Part shown: positions 1 to 6,633 of the stretch, one piece after another
How the letters are laid out: every line of letters begins with the position of its first letter
Position numbering within the stretch: the first letter of the stretch is position 1
Source: Bdellovibrionales bacterium
GTDB taxonomy: Bacteria > Bdellovibrionota_G > JALEGL01 > JAGRAY01
Assembly: GCA_020434375.1 (NCBI GenBank)
Contig: JAGRAY010000034.1
Span: forward strand, 1-13,240
DNA length: 13,240 nt
Direction of reading: 5' to 3'
Made by a program: the position numbers and the translations under genes
The notes under the pieces: generated by a model
The model's database searches: none
Told to the model about the DNA's origin: nothing
Seen by the model: only the letters and a program-made list of their open reading frames with translations

Positions 1-1
1 C

Positions 2-121
2 AAAGTCCCCGACTTCACCCAACAGAGCCGGCAAGCACCCGAAGGCGAAGCCGCTGAGGGGGAGGCTCCATCGGCTTTGCCGATGGAGGGGGCGACGCGA
101 GCCCCTATAATAGAAGCTTGA
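2..121 (+). CDS. possible C-terminal tail of an upstream gene (5' truncated by window)
   Basis: This + frame is open from the window edge to a TGA at 119-121 and would encode about 39 residues rich in Ala, Glu, Pro and Gly (for example APEGEAAEGEAPSALP). It ends 1 bp before the stop codon of the convergent zinc-ribbon gene, a layout typical of two real gene ends. No domain can be recognised in so short a piece. Its base composition is visibly richer in G and C than the rest of the window, and the frame runs straight through two hairpins, so the low-complexity tail may come from a repeat element inside or just after a gene. A second + frame is also open until 107, which weakens the coding case. 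The gene body would have to lie to the left of the window. Confidence 0.35.
   Translation, partial: KVPDFTQQSRQAPEGEAAEGEAPSALPMEGATRAPIIEA
57..106. repeat. GC-rich double-hairpin element (REP/BIME-like candidate)
   Basis: Two inverted repeats lie next to each other. The first is a perfect 10-bp stem, CTCCATCGGC (66-75) and GCCGATGGAG (79-88), with a TTT loop. The second pairs GGGGC (89-93) with GCCCC (101-105) around a 7-nt loop. An outer pairing of AGGGG (57-61) with CCCCT (102-106) would enclose both. No T tract follows, so this is not a standard intrinsic terminator. The modular palindromes and high GC resemble extragenic repeat elements, but only one copy is present here, so the repeat status is inference. 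Confidence 0.4.
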
Positions 122-122
122 G

Positions 123-953
123 CTACGGACTTATTTTAATACTGTAGCTGCCTATCGAGGGTCTGGTGGGTATGTTGAGATCCATGTCGATATTTAAACG
201 AGTAAAAGGTCCCATTGCTTTTTCGCAACATTGATATTCTAAAGATGACAAGAGGTTGCCTTGGGCATCGAAAAAACTAAACGAGACCATTCCACTTTGA
301 ACATATCCTCCTGTTGGGTTTAAAAGAATGGATTTTAACGTCATATAGTCTTGAAAGTATGAAGTTTGAAACACAATAGGTTTGTAATCAATGATATTGA
401 GTTGTTGAGGCCGAATGATTTGACCGTGGTTTATTGATAACCAAATGGCTTTAGGATGAAATGAACCCACTCGGTAAGCGACAATTAAAAAAAATAGGAT
501 AATCGAAATAACAAAAAATACGGCCGTGTTTCTGGTGATCTCTCGTTTTGAAATGCCACTGACGGTCACTTTGGCTCCCATATTATCTTCGCTAGATCTC
601 TTGAATGATTGACGAACCTTCGTTTGGTATTTTTGCATTACTTCTTCAGTGACTTGAAATCCCGATGGACTGTAAGAGTTCGATTCGGCTACGGTCTCAG
701 TAGGCGGTTCTGATACGGATTTTTCAGCATCCATCTCTTTTGTAGAATTTTCAGCGAGATCATCAGCGCTGGCCATAATGAGGTCAGAAAGTGAATCAGA
801 CTCGGGTTGCTTTGTGTCTGCGTCGGAGTTTTGAGGAGAAATCGTGAAAACATGTCCACATTTCCCACACCGTCCTTTTAAACCCTCGGATGGAACGGCT
901 TGGTCGTCGAGTTGCAAAGGGGCATTGCATTTTTCACATTGGATACTTATCAT
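123..953 (-). CDS. zinc-ribbon, single-TM membrane protein of unknown function
   Basis: The 276-residue product begins with an MJ0042-type zinc ribbon: CxxC at Cys6/Cys9 and CxxC at Cys29/Cys32, ending in the usual CGHVF. A polar, acidic linker (about 40-95) follows, then one strongly hydrophobic helix (about 143-161), then a roughly 110-residue C-terminal domain rich in beta strands that is probably outside the membrane, with a Cys-Cys at the QCCEK segment. This architecture is like the zinc-ribbon/DUF3426 proteins common in Proteobacteria; their role is unknown. The ATG at 953 is supported by GGAG 8 nt upstream. The gene diverges from the flippase-like gene at 1008, and the 54-bp space between them must hold both promoters. 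Family call is fairly sure; function is not known. Confidence 0.8.
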   Translation of the reverse strand: MISIQCEKCNAPLQLDDQAVPSEGLKGRCGKCGHVFTISPQNSDADTKQPESDSLSDLIMASADDLAENSTKEMDAEKSVSEPPTETVAESNSYSPSGFQVTEEVMQKYQTKVRQSFKRSSEDNMGAKVTVSGISKREITRNTAVFFVISIILFFLIVAYRVGSFHPKAIWLSINHGQIIRPQQLNIIDYKPIVFQTSYFQDYMTLKSILLNPTGGYVQSGMVSFSFFDAQGNLLSSLEYQCCEKAMGPFTRLNIDMDLNIPTRPSIGSYSIKISP

Positions 954-975
954 TTGGGCGACTCCACATAGTATA

Positions 976-1004
976 TATGATAGAAATTCTTTTTAGAACT
1001 ATCA
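976..1004. promoter_or_regulatory. divergent control region with interrupted hairpin before the 1008 start
   Basis: The 54 bp between two divergent genes holds TATGAT (976-981), a fair -10 for the + strand, and TATACT on the - strand, but no convincing -35 for either. An interrupted inverted repeat pairs TGATAG (978-983) with CTATCA (999-1004), and TTCT (987-990) with AGAA (995-998) around a TTTT loop. It ends 3 nt before the ATG at 1008, where no Shine-Dalgarno is visible. It could be an operator for the divergent pair or an RNA hairpin at the start codon. Confidence 0.35.
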
Positions 1005-1007
1005 GTC

Positions 1008-2018
1008 ATGAAAATAAGATTTTGGATTGGAATATTTATAGGTCTGCTTGCGGCCTGGTTTAGCCTTAAAGATGTTTCTTGGGCAAAAGTCTATGTAACA
1101 TTGAGTCAAATTGACACTTTGCCGATTCTCGGTGTTTTTGGCTGCCTTATTGTGACCTATGCTTTTCGGGCGGGTCGATGGGTTACGTTACTATCTCCGT
1201 TAAAAGAAATATCTTGGAAAGAGTCCTTTGCAATCAATGCCGTTGGATTTTTGTCGATACATATATTGCCGTTGCGGCTTGGTGAATTTACAAGACCTTA
1301 CCTACTTCGAACGCGCCATGAAATATCCCTTTCTTCCGGAATGGCCATTGTTTTGATCGAACGATTGTTTGATGGTTTTGCATGCACGCTCGGCCTATTT
1401 ATTGGACTTGTTTCTATTTCAGAAGGATCCATGGAGATGTCGGGATGGACATTAGGCCTAAATTCCCTTGCTTGGATTTCTTTTTTGATTTTTGTTCCGA
1501 TTACAGGTTTTTTTATTGTCGTTGCAATGAATAGAGTTCTTTTCTTAAGGCTTGTATCTTTTGTGATGAGCTACTTTCCAGACAAAATCGGAAAAAGCGT
1601 ATCGGGCTTTGCAAATAATTTTCTGATGGGTCTTAGTGCTTTGCCAAATGCACGAAGTTTTTTTCTCGTGAGCCTTCAAACTCTTGGAATTTGGGGTGTC
1701 ATGCCATTGGCCTATCAGTGTTTGCTTTGGTCGTTTGGGATTGATCTCACGTGGACAGCACCATTTAGTATTATGGGTATTGCGGCACTCGGTATTATGG
1801 TTCCGGGTCCTCCAGGGTTTGTTGGTACTTTTCAACTTTTTGTACAGGCAGCATTGGCTGTATACGGTATTTCAAAGTCCGTAGGTTTTGCTTATGCGAT
1901 TCTTTTTTATAGTATCAATATGATCTTTGTTGTGTTGATTGGCGTGATGTTTTTTAAAACGATGGCAACCCCTTTGAGTTCTTTTGTTGTAAATCTTTCT
2001 AATAAATCTACGTCATGA
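1008..2018 (+). CDS. YbhN/LPG-synthase-TM-type (UPF0104) integral membrane protein
   Basis: The 336-residue protein is almost entirely hydrophobic helices (about 5-20, 38-55, 74-90, 110-135, 150-175, 217-240, 252-285, 295-316). It shows the conserved points of the lysylphosphatidylglycerol-synthase TM / flippase-like family: PLRLGE at 88-93, ERLFD at 118-122 and PGPPGFVG at 266-273. Members include the membrane half of MprF and the YbhN and AglD-type proteins, which handle lipids or lipid-linked groups in the inner membrane; no substrate can be read from sequence. It lacks the soluble aminoacyl-transfer domain of MprF, so it is not a full LPG synthase. Its stop overlaps the start of the CPBP protease gene in ATGA, so the two are probably translationally coupled. 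No clear Shine-Dalgarno precedes the ATG. Confidence 0.82.
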   Translation: MKIRFWIGIFIGLLAAWFSLKDVSWAKVYVTLSQIDTLPILGVFGCLIVTYAFRAGRWVTLLSPLKEISWKESFAINAVGFLSIHILPLRLGEFTRPYLLRTRHEISLSSGMAIVLIERLFDGFACTLGLFIGLVSISEGSMEMSGWTLGLNSLAWISFLIFVPITGFFIVVAMNRVLFLRLVSFVMSYFPDKIGKSVSGFANNFLMGLSALPNARSFFLVSLQTLGIWGVMPLAYQCLLWSFGIDLTWTAPFSIMGIAALGIMVPGPPGFVGTFQLFVQAALAVYGISKSVGFAYAILFYSINMIFVVLIGVMFFKTMATPLSSFVVNLSNKSTS

Positions 2019-2593
2019 AACGTCATGGCGTTGAGAGTAGAACTTTGAATCTTAATTTAATGGGTGTGGTTTATTTTGCCATGTTTTTTATATCGTTTTT
2101 GATCAATTCGATAAGGCCAATATTTTATTTCCCAAAGATGGGTTTGGAGTTTTGGCACACGATGCTGGTAGATTCCGTGTATGGCATTGTTTTAGGTGCG
2201 ATCGTGAGTTTGATTTCGTTTGTTCTTCTAAAGTCATTTTCTATATTACAGGATCTTTCCAAAGAATTCTCCCAGTTACTTGGCCCCTTGGATGTCAAAA
2301 GTATTTTTTTCTTGTCTTGGTTTTCATCTGTTGGAGAAGAATTTTTTTTTCGAGGGCTACTTCAGCACTATGTGGGTCTTGTTCCAGCGGCGCTTTTATT
2401 TGGACTTATGCATATAGGACCCAATAAAAAATATTTGTCTTGGACCATTTTTGCGATTGTCATGGGAGTACTCCTGGGAGCGATCTATGATTGGCGGAGA
2501 AATTTGATTCTACCTGTGATGGTTCACTTTACGGTTAATTTTATTAATTTATGTACGATGTCAACGCAAGCTCATGGAGCCGAGAACTCGTAA
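2015..2593 (+). CDS. CPBP family intramembrane glutamic protease (CAAX prenyl protease 2-like)
   Basis: The 192-residue membrane protein carries all core motifs of the CPBP/Rce1-like family: EEFFFR at 108-113 (catalytic Glu pair and Arg), FGLMH at 129-133, and HFTVN at 171-175. In Rce1 these Glu and His residues activate water for intramembrane cleavage; many bacterial members have no known substrate, and some act in bacteriocin self-immunity. Hydrophobic segments lie near 17-38, 50-73, 97-105, 118-135, 141-158 and 164-180. It starts in the ATGA overlap with the preceding membrane protein, which suggests one operon and perhaps a joint role. Its last 22 bp (2572-2593) also encode the last codons of lapB on the other strand. 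Family is sure; substrate unknown. Confidence 0.85.
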   Translation: MKRHGVESRTLNLNLMGVVYFAMFFISFLINSIRPIFYFPKMGLEFWHTMLVDSVYGIVLGAIVSLISFVLLKSFSILQDLSKEFSQLLGPLDVKSIFFLSWFSSVGEEFFFRGLLQHYVGLVPAALLFGLMHIGPNKKYLSWTIFAIVMGVLLGAIYDWRRNLILPVMVHFTVNFINLCTMSTQAHGAENS

Positions 2594-3681
2594 TGAAACT
2601 CTAGTGTTCCAAAGTTACCACAATCGGAACATAACCAATGCATGCTTTTGTAAATATGATGACAAGCACTACAAATAAAAGACTTGTTTGATCGAAGTTC
2701 TTCAAAAAACCTTTTCGATGTTTTGCTTATATCTGCTGGTGCATCTGGAAGATTATAATGGATGAGTTCTCTCATGGAGTTTACTTCCAAAGGCTTTAGC
2801 TCTAAAGCATCCTTGAAGAACGGAATGCCATCAATTTTTCTCTTTTTTTTGCGTAGAACTTTGCCAATCCAATAAAGTAGAAACGCGTTGTCCGGATTGT
2901 CTGTAATGCATTCTCTAAGAGTTACTTCAAACTGGGAGTATTGATCTTGCCGATAATGAGCATCTTCCAGACGTTTTATAGCCATGAATGTTAAGTGAGG
3001 CCATTTTTTAACAAATACTTTTAGGCTTTCAATAGCCAAATCAAATTGAGCCATTAAAAGATGACTGTCTGCAAATGCTAATGCAGCCGCACTGCACTCG
3101 GGGTCTATGGCCATGGCCTCTTCGCTAATCTTTTTTGCTTTGCTAGCTTGGTTTTGTTCCATCAAAGTATAGGCTTGCTCTGAAAGAACATAAGCAAGCC
3201 GAGTCTCTTCTTTTTGTCCTTGATGAATAAGTTTTTTCAAGAGCGGTACGGCTTTGTGAAATTCTCCACTGATCTCAAACACACGAGAAAGCATGTGGAG
3301 GGCATAAGGATGTTTTCGATGAATGGTTAAACTTTGTTCAAAGTAACTCTTGCCAAAGTCTCCTTTTCGCATTGTGAGGAGATCAGAACCCAGTTCAACC
3401 ATGAGAAGGAAGCGTTCTTTTGAGGTAATTTTTGGTCTGCTAATCAGTGTTTTATGAAGTTTAAAAGCTCTAAGCGCATCACCTTGAATTCGAATTAATG
3501 AACCAAGATAGATGGTTTCTTCGACCAGCGAGGCGCGACTTTCGATAACCTTGTCGGTTAAATTACTAACAAGCCAATTGATTTCTAATGTTTTATTCTT
3601 ATTAGAGGTATTGTTTTTCTGAGTCTGAGTAGCTTGGGAAGCGTACTCAAATTCACTATGAAACTGAGTCGACGTCGCCAA
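2572..3681 (-). CDS. lapB: LapB-like TPR protein with C-terminal rubredoxin-type metal site, lacking a membrane anchor
   Basis: The 369-residue product has tandem TPR-like helical repeats from about 55 to 310 (for example GEFHKAVPLL, GDFGKSYFEQ, AQFDLAIESL) and ends in a rubredoxin-like knuckle with Cys337/Cys340 and Cys351/Cys354. This is the layout of LapB/YciM, which in E. coli brings LpxC to the protease FtsH and so limits LPS synthesis. The gene follows lapA directly, as in Gammaproteobacteria. Unlike E. coli LapB, it has no N-terminal membrane helix: the first 30 or so residues are polar (Gln, Asn, Lys, Ser rich). The TTG at 3681 is chosen because no in-frame ATG occurs until residue 94; GGAGG lies 11 nt before it, inside lapA. 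It follows the lapA UAG directly and in the same frame. Confidence 0.83.
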   Translation of the reverse strand: MATSTQFHSEFEYASQATQTQKNNTSNKNKTLEINWLVSNLTDKVIESRASLVEETIYLGSLIRIQGDALRAFKLHKTLISRPKITSKERFLLMVELGSDLLTMRKGDFGKSYFEQSLTIHRKHPYALHMLSRVFEISGEFHKAVPLLKKLIHQGQKEETRLAYVLSEQAYTLMEQNQASKAKKISEEAMAIDPECSAAALAFADSHLLMAQFDLAIESLKVFVKKWPHLTFMAIKRLEDAHYRQDQYSQFEVTLRECITDNPDNAFLLYWIGKVLRKKKRKIDGIPFFKDALELKPLEVNSMRELIHYNLPDAPADISKTSKRFFEELRSNKSFICSACHHIYKSMHWLCSDCGNFGTLEFHYEFSAP

Positions 3682-4089
3682 CTAATTATATTCCTCCATT
3701 TGGTAACCATCGGCATCTTTTAATCCGATTTTGCCAGTTGGAGGGTAGGTTCGATCGATTGAAGGTTTTGTCTCGGTATGAACTGCCAGTTCTTCGATTA
3801 GGGATTGATTTCTAAGTGAATGAATTTCCTTTTCTAGTTGTTTAATCATTTTGTTTGCTCTTCTTAGTTGGTTGCGAGCGTGCAAGAGTTGCCATATCGA
3901 ACTAATATAGGAGATTAAAAAGCCTGCACCAAATGCTAAAAACAAAGTGAGCGCAAGAGGCAACGGTTTTGAAGCCAACGTCATGAATTGCAGAGTAACA
4001 TTGTCAGAGTTCTGTGTGCTAAATATGAATCCAGATGTAACGATCAATGTGATCACGAGAATCCAGAACATTTTTTGAATGCTGTCCAT
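3682..4089 (-). CDS. lapA: LapA-domain (DUF1049) inner-membrane protein
   Basis: The 135-residue protein has two membrane helices (about 7-24 and 44-62), joined by a short periplasmic loop with the typical QNSDNVTLQF stretch, then a basic, coiled-coil-like segment (about 65-100) that includes ARNQLRRANKMIKQLEKEI. This matches LapA/YciS, the partner of LapB in LPS homeostasis. After the coiled coil comes a polar tail of about 35 residues (to EEYN), somewhat longer than in E. coli YciS. The stop codon touches the lapB start, with no spacer. The ATG at 4089 sits at the centre of a 14-bp palindrome (4082-4095), and no good Shine-Dalgarno is seen. The gene diverges from the FHA gene across 83 bp. 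Confidence 0.85.
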   Translation of the reverse strand: MDSIQKMFWILVITLIVTSGFIFSTQNSDNVTLQFMTLASKPLPLALTLFLAFGAGFLISYISSIWQLLHARNQLRRANKMIKQLEKEIHSLRNQSLIEELAVHTETKPSIDRTYPPTGKIGLKDADGYQMEEYN

Positions 4090-4137
4090 GGACAGATCTT
4101 ACAATATTATTTTAATCAAATCACGATAATGAAAGCT

Positions 4138-4166
4138 TTGACAAAAATTCGTTTGACCGAAAGAAT
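4138..4166 (+). promoter_or_regulatory. sigma70-like promoter of the FHA gene, possibly giving a leaderless mRNA
   Basis: A perfect -35 TTGACA (4138-4143) is followed by a 17-bp spacer and AAGAAT (4161-4166), which matches TATAAT at four of six bases. Transcription would begin about 7 nt after the -10, which is at or next to the GTG start at 4173, so the message may have no leader. No Shine-Dalgarno precedes this GTG, which fits. Prediction by eye only. Confidence 0.45.
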
Positions 4167-4172
4167 AGCCCT

Positions 4173-4547
4173 GTGCCTAAGCTATTGATTAAACTTCCCA
4201 ATGGGATGGAAACCTCTTTTCATACACAAGAGGATGATATTTTTATAGGACGCATTCCGTCTATTAACGACGTCTGCGTCAATCATCCGTCGATTTCTAG
4301 GCAACATGCCCATATTAAAAAAAGAGACGAGGGCTATACGATTTATGATTTAAAAAGTCTCAATGGCTTATACGTTAACGATAAAAGAGTGGCTCGAGCG
4401 GTTCTCTCCCATGGCGATATCATACGCCTTGGAGATGTGAGCGTTGAAATCGGTCTCAACGAAAAATCTTCAGCGCAAACCGCCCAAGAAATTGAAGATT
4501 TTGAGCCTACGCGCGTAGGCATGGATATCCCCCAACTCAAAAAGTAA
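4173..4547 (+). CDS. FHA-domain phosphothreonine-binding protein
   Basis: The 124-residue protein is a single forkhead-associated domain with the conserved binding residues in order: Gly26-Arg27 (FIGR), Ser42-Arg43 and His45 (SISRQH), and Asn64-Gly65 (SLNGLYVN). FHA domains bind phosphothreonine peptides, usually downstream of Ser/Thr kinases; no kinase is in this window. A short tail (about 96-124) contains EDFEPTRVG with Thr113, which could be a phosphorylation or self-docking site as in GarA/OdhI-type FHA proteins, though there the Thr lies at the N-terminus; this is a guess. The start is GTG at 4173, the first codon that gives a whole FHA fold (MPKLLIKLPNG). It lies 119 bp upstream of yifB on the same strand. 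Confidence 0.85.
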   Translation: MPKLLIKLPNGMETSFHTQEDDIFIGRIPSINDVCVNHPSISRQHAHIKKRDEGYTIYDLKSLNGLYVNDKRVARAVLSHGDIIRLGDVSVEIGLNEKSSAQTAQEIEDFEPTRVGMDIPQLKK

Positions 4548-4666
4548 TAAAAGGTACCCTTAAAGACAAAATCCGAAATACTCTCACACCAAGTTGAATC
4601 CGGAGAGTAGGCTACGCCAGCCGCCAACATTAGTTTATTGGCATCAAATGTGCTTTCATATTTGGA
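4548..4666. other. FHA-yifB intergenic gap with a weak inverted repeat
   Basis: This 119-bp stretch has no supported gene. It holds a 7-bp inverted repeat, TACTCTC (4579-4585) and GAGAGTA (4603-4609), with a 17-nt loop, and a GC-richer patch GGCTACGCCAGCCGCC after it. No T tract or clear promoter pair was found, so it cannot be told whether yifB is read from its own promoter or from the FHA promoter. Confidence 0.4.
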
Positions 4667-6196
4667 GTGATTGCTAGAGTTTTAGGTGGAACCTTTGAGG
4701 CGCTTCGAGCTATTCCGGTTTTTGTGGAGGTCGATGTCCAGCGAGGGCTTCCTAAATTCGATATCGTGGGTTTGGCCCAAGGTGCGATTAAAGAGAGCAA
4801 AAACCGAGTTTTAACCTCTCTTCGAAATCTTGGTTTGGAACTGGGGCCTAAAAAAATAACGGTTAATTTGGCTCCCGCCCATGTCAAAAAAGATGGCACA
4901 GGCCTTGATCTTCCAATATCTCTGGCGGTTGCTTGTGCCCTTGGCGTTATTTCTCAAAAGCGCCTTGATCATACCTTGTCTTTTGGCGAGTTGTCTCTCG
5001 ACGGAAAATTAAGACCTGTTTTAGGTAGTATTCTCATGATGGAGTTAGCTAAGAGAGCCTCATGTGAAGATGTCATAATGCCCGTTGAATGCCTTCGGGA
5101 AGCCAAGCTCATCAAAGGGTCAAGACTACTTGCCGTGCAAACGTTAGAAGAAATACTAGATTTTCTGAGAGATCAAAAGCCTTTGCCAGAATATTCAGAG
5201 CATGAGGTGGCAAAAGCACATTTGGCATCTTCTGATGTGGATTGGTCGGATATTGTTGGTCAAGAGCATGCAAGGCGAGCTTTTGAGATCGCTGCAGCTG
5301 GCCATCATCATTTGCTCATGATGGGACCGCCAGGTGTTGGTAAAACTTTTATGGCTTCGAGGTTTCCAACCATTATTCCCGGTTTAACCGATGAAGAGTT
5401 TTTGGATCGAGCCAAGGTTTATAGCTTAAGAAGTCGTGAAATCGATTTGCAGCCAACGCCGATTTGCCGAGCACCCCACCATTCAGCAACTTTAGCGGGC
5501 ATGGTAGGAGGAGGTAAAAATTTTAAACCTGGTGAGTTTAGCTTGGCTCATCGGGGTGTCTTGTTTTTAGATGAAATGACCGAATTTAGGAGAGATGTGC
5601 TCGAGGCTCTTAGGCAACCTTTGGAGTCTGGGCGTTTGGAGGTTATTCGAGCTGATTACAGATATACCATGCCGGCAAAGTTTATATTGGTTGGTGCTTG
5701 CAATTTTTGTCCCTGTGGAAGTCTTGGCGACAGGCTAAAAGTCTGCTGTTGTACTCCCCAAGCAATTCAAAAATACCATGCCAAGCTTTCAATGCCCATT
5801 CGAGATCGTTTCGACCTTGTTGTCGAATTAGCCAAGCCAACGTGGGGTGAAGTGTGGCACAAAGACGGAAGCACTCAAACAAGTCGTGAAGTATACGAAA
5901 AAGTTGATTTCGCGCGAAAGCGACAACTAGAGCGAAATGCTTTGTGGGGTGTCGGATGGAACTCAGACTTAGTAGGGCAAGCGCTTCGAAATGCAGTTTC
6001 AATAGACGCTAAGAGCGAAAAGATACTCTCGTTTGCCATGGAAAAGTGGTCCATGAGTGTTCGCGCCCTGGATCGGGTTTTAAGAGTCGCCAGAACCATT
6101 GCAGATCTTTCAGGGGAATCGGGTGTGTCGAGTATCCATATTACGGAAGCACTTCAATTTCGACAGCCCACGAGAAATTTTGACATTAGGGGTTAG
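4667..6196 (+). CDS. comM: YifB/ComM family Mg-chelatase-like AAA+ ATPase
   Basis: The 509-residue protein has the usual YifB order: an N-terminal S5/Lon-like ChlI domain (about 1-170, with PKFDIVGLAQGAIKESKNRV and ITVNLAPAHVKKDGTGLDLP), an AAA+ core with Walker A GPPGVGKT at 220-227 and Walker B VLFLDE at 298-303, sensor-1 Asn346, Arg379/Arg381 (IRDRFD), and a C-terminal Mg-chelatase lid with SVRALDRVLRVARTIADL at 464-481. The Cys-rich insert CNFCPCG...VCCCTP (345-363) is typical of the family. ComM of naturally competent bacteria is a hexameric branch-migration helicase used when transformed DNA is integrated; in non-competent species the role is less clear. The GTG at 4667 gives the usual first residues; there is no Shine-Dalgarno, and the only in-frame upstream alternatives before a stop at 4631 are ATT or ATA. 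Confidence 0.93.
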   Translation: MIARVLGGTFEALRAIPVFVEVDVQRGLPKFDIVGLAQGAIKESKNRVLTSLRNLGLELGPKKITVNLAPAHVKKDGTGLDLPISLAVACALGVISQKRLDHTLSFGELSLDGKLRPVLGSILMMELAKRASCEDVIMPVECLREAKLIKGSRLLAVQTLEEILDFLRDQKPLPEYSEHEVAKAHLASSDVDWSDIVGQEHARRAFEIAAAGHHHLLMMGPPGVGKTFMASRFPTIIPGLTDEEFLDRAKVYSLRSREIDLQPTPICRAPHHSATLAGMVGGGKNFKPGEFSLAHRGVLFLDEMTEFRRDVLEALRQPLESGRLEVIRADYRYTMPAKFILVGACNFCPCGSLGDRLKVCCCTPQAIQKYHAKLSMPIRDRFDLVVELAKPTWGEVWHKDGSTQTSREVYEKVDFARKRQLERNALWGVGWNSDLVGQALRNAVSIDAKSEKILSFAMEKWSMSVRALDRVLRVARTIADLSGESGVSSIHITEALQFRQPTRNFDIRG

Positions 6197-6228
6197 TGGT
6201 TTAGAAGGTATTTAACGGGAGAGGCCTT

Positions 6229-6624
6229 ATGACTTTAAATTATGACCACGACGAAATTGTTAAAAATCTTGCGCTTGCAATTGAGAAAGATCCAAACTAC
6301 AGCCTTGTAAAATATTTTACGCCGGCTAACGATGCTAAAACAGATCTTATTGGGTCTTTTTATCCTGACATCACAAGTTTAAGAAAAGAGGGTCGACAGA
6401 AAATAATGATCGAGGTTCAAACACCCTATTCGTTTGAAGACTCCGATGAAATTCGGCGCCTTGAGAGTCTTTCAAATTATTGTAAGACTAATAGCTGGGA
6501 ATTTTATATTGCTTGTCCAGATCAGGCGACGCGTGATCTCACAAAAAAGAAAATAGAGGGCCGCAATATTCATCCCAAGACCGTTTGGACTCTTGAAGAA
6601 GTTCCTTTTCGTAAGGCATCTTAA
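6229..6624 (+). CDS. small PD-(D/E)XK nuclease-like protein of unknown function
   Basis: The 131-residue protein is not a named family that I recognise. It shows a possible nuclease core: FYPDIT (Pro46-Asp47), a basic turn, then KIMIEVQTP (Glu62, Gln64), a following helix with EIRRLESLSNYCK, and a strand EFYIACPDQ. This PD...ExQ spacing and the fold order helix-strand-strand-helix-strand fit the PD-(D/E)XK superfamily, with Gln in place of the usual Lys, a change seen in some active and some inactive members. ATG at 6229 has a strong GGGAG about 9 nt upstream. It begins 32 bp after yifB on the same strand, so it is probably in the same operon and may act on the same DNA substrate. The nuclease call is inference; it could be an inactive relative. 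Confidence 0.6.
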   Translation: MTLNYDHDEIVKNLALAIEKDPNYSLVKYFTPANDAKTDLIGSFYPDITSLRKEGRQKIMIEVQTPYSFEDSDEIRRLESLSNYCKTNSWEFYIACPDQATRDLTKKKIEGRNIHPKTVWTLEEVPFRKAS

Positions 6625-6633
6625 AAAATAACA

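Noticed and set aside
4552..4562. AAGG-TAC-CCTT stem after the FHA gene as a terminator
   Set aside because: Only 4 bp of stem and no T tract follows.
4343..4630. 95-residue - strand frame opposite the FHA gene
   Set aside because: It is a shadow of the FHA coding frame, with no domain or ribosome site.
4648..4677. 9-codon frame (MCFHIWSDC) overlapping the yifB start, as a leader peptide
   Set aside because: No ribosome site and no repeated regulatory codons; too short to support.
4630..4899. 89-residue - strand frame opposite the yifB start
   Set aside because: It lies opposite the conserved N-terminus of YifB and has the composition of a shadow frame.
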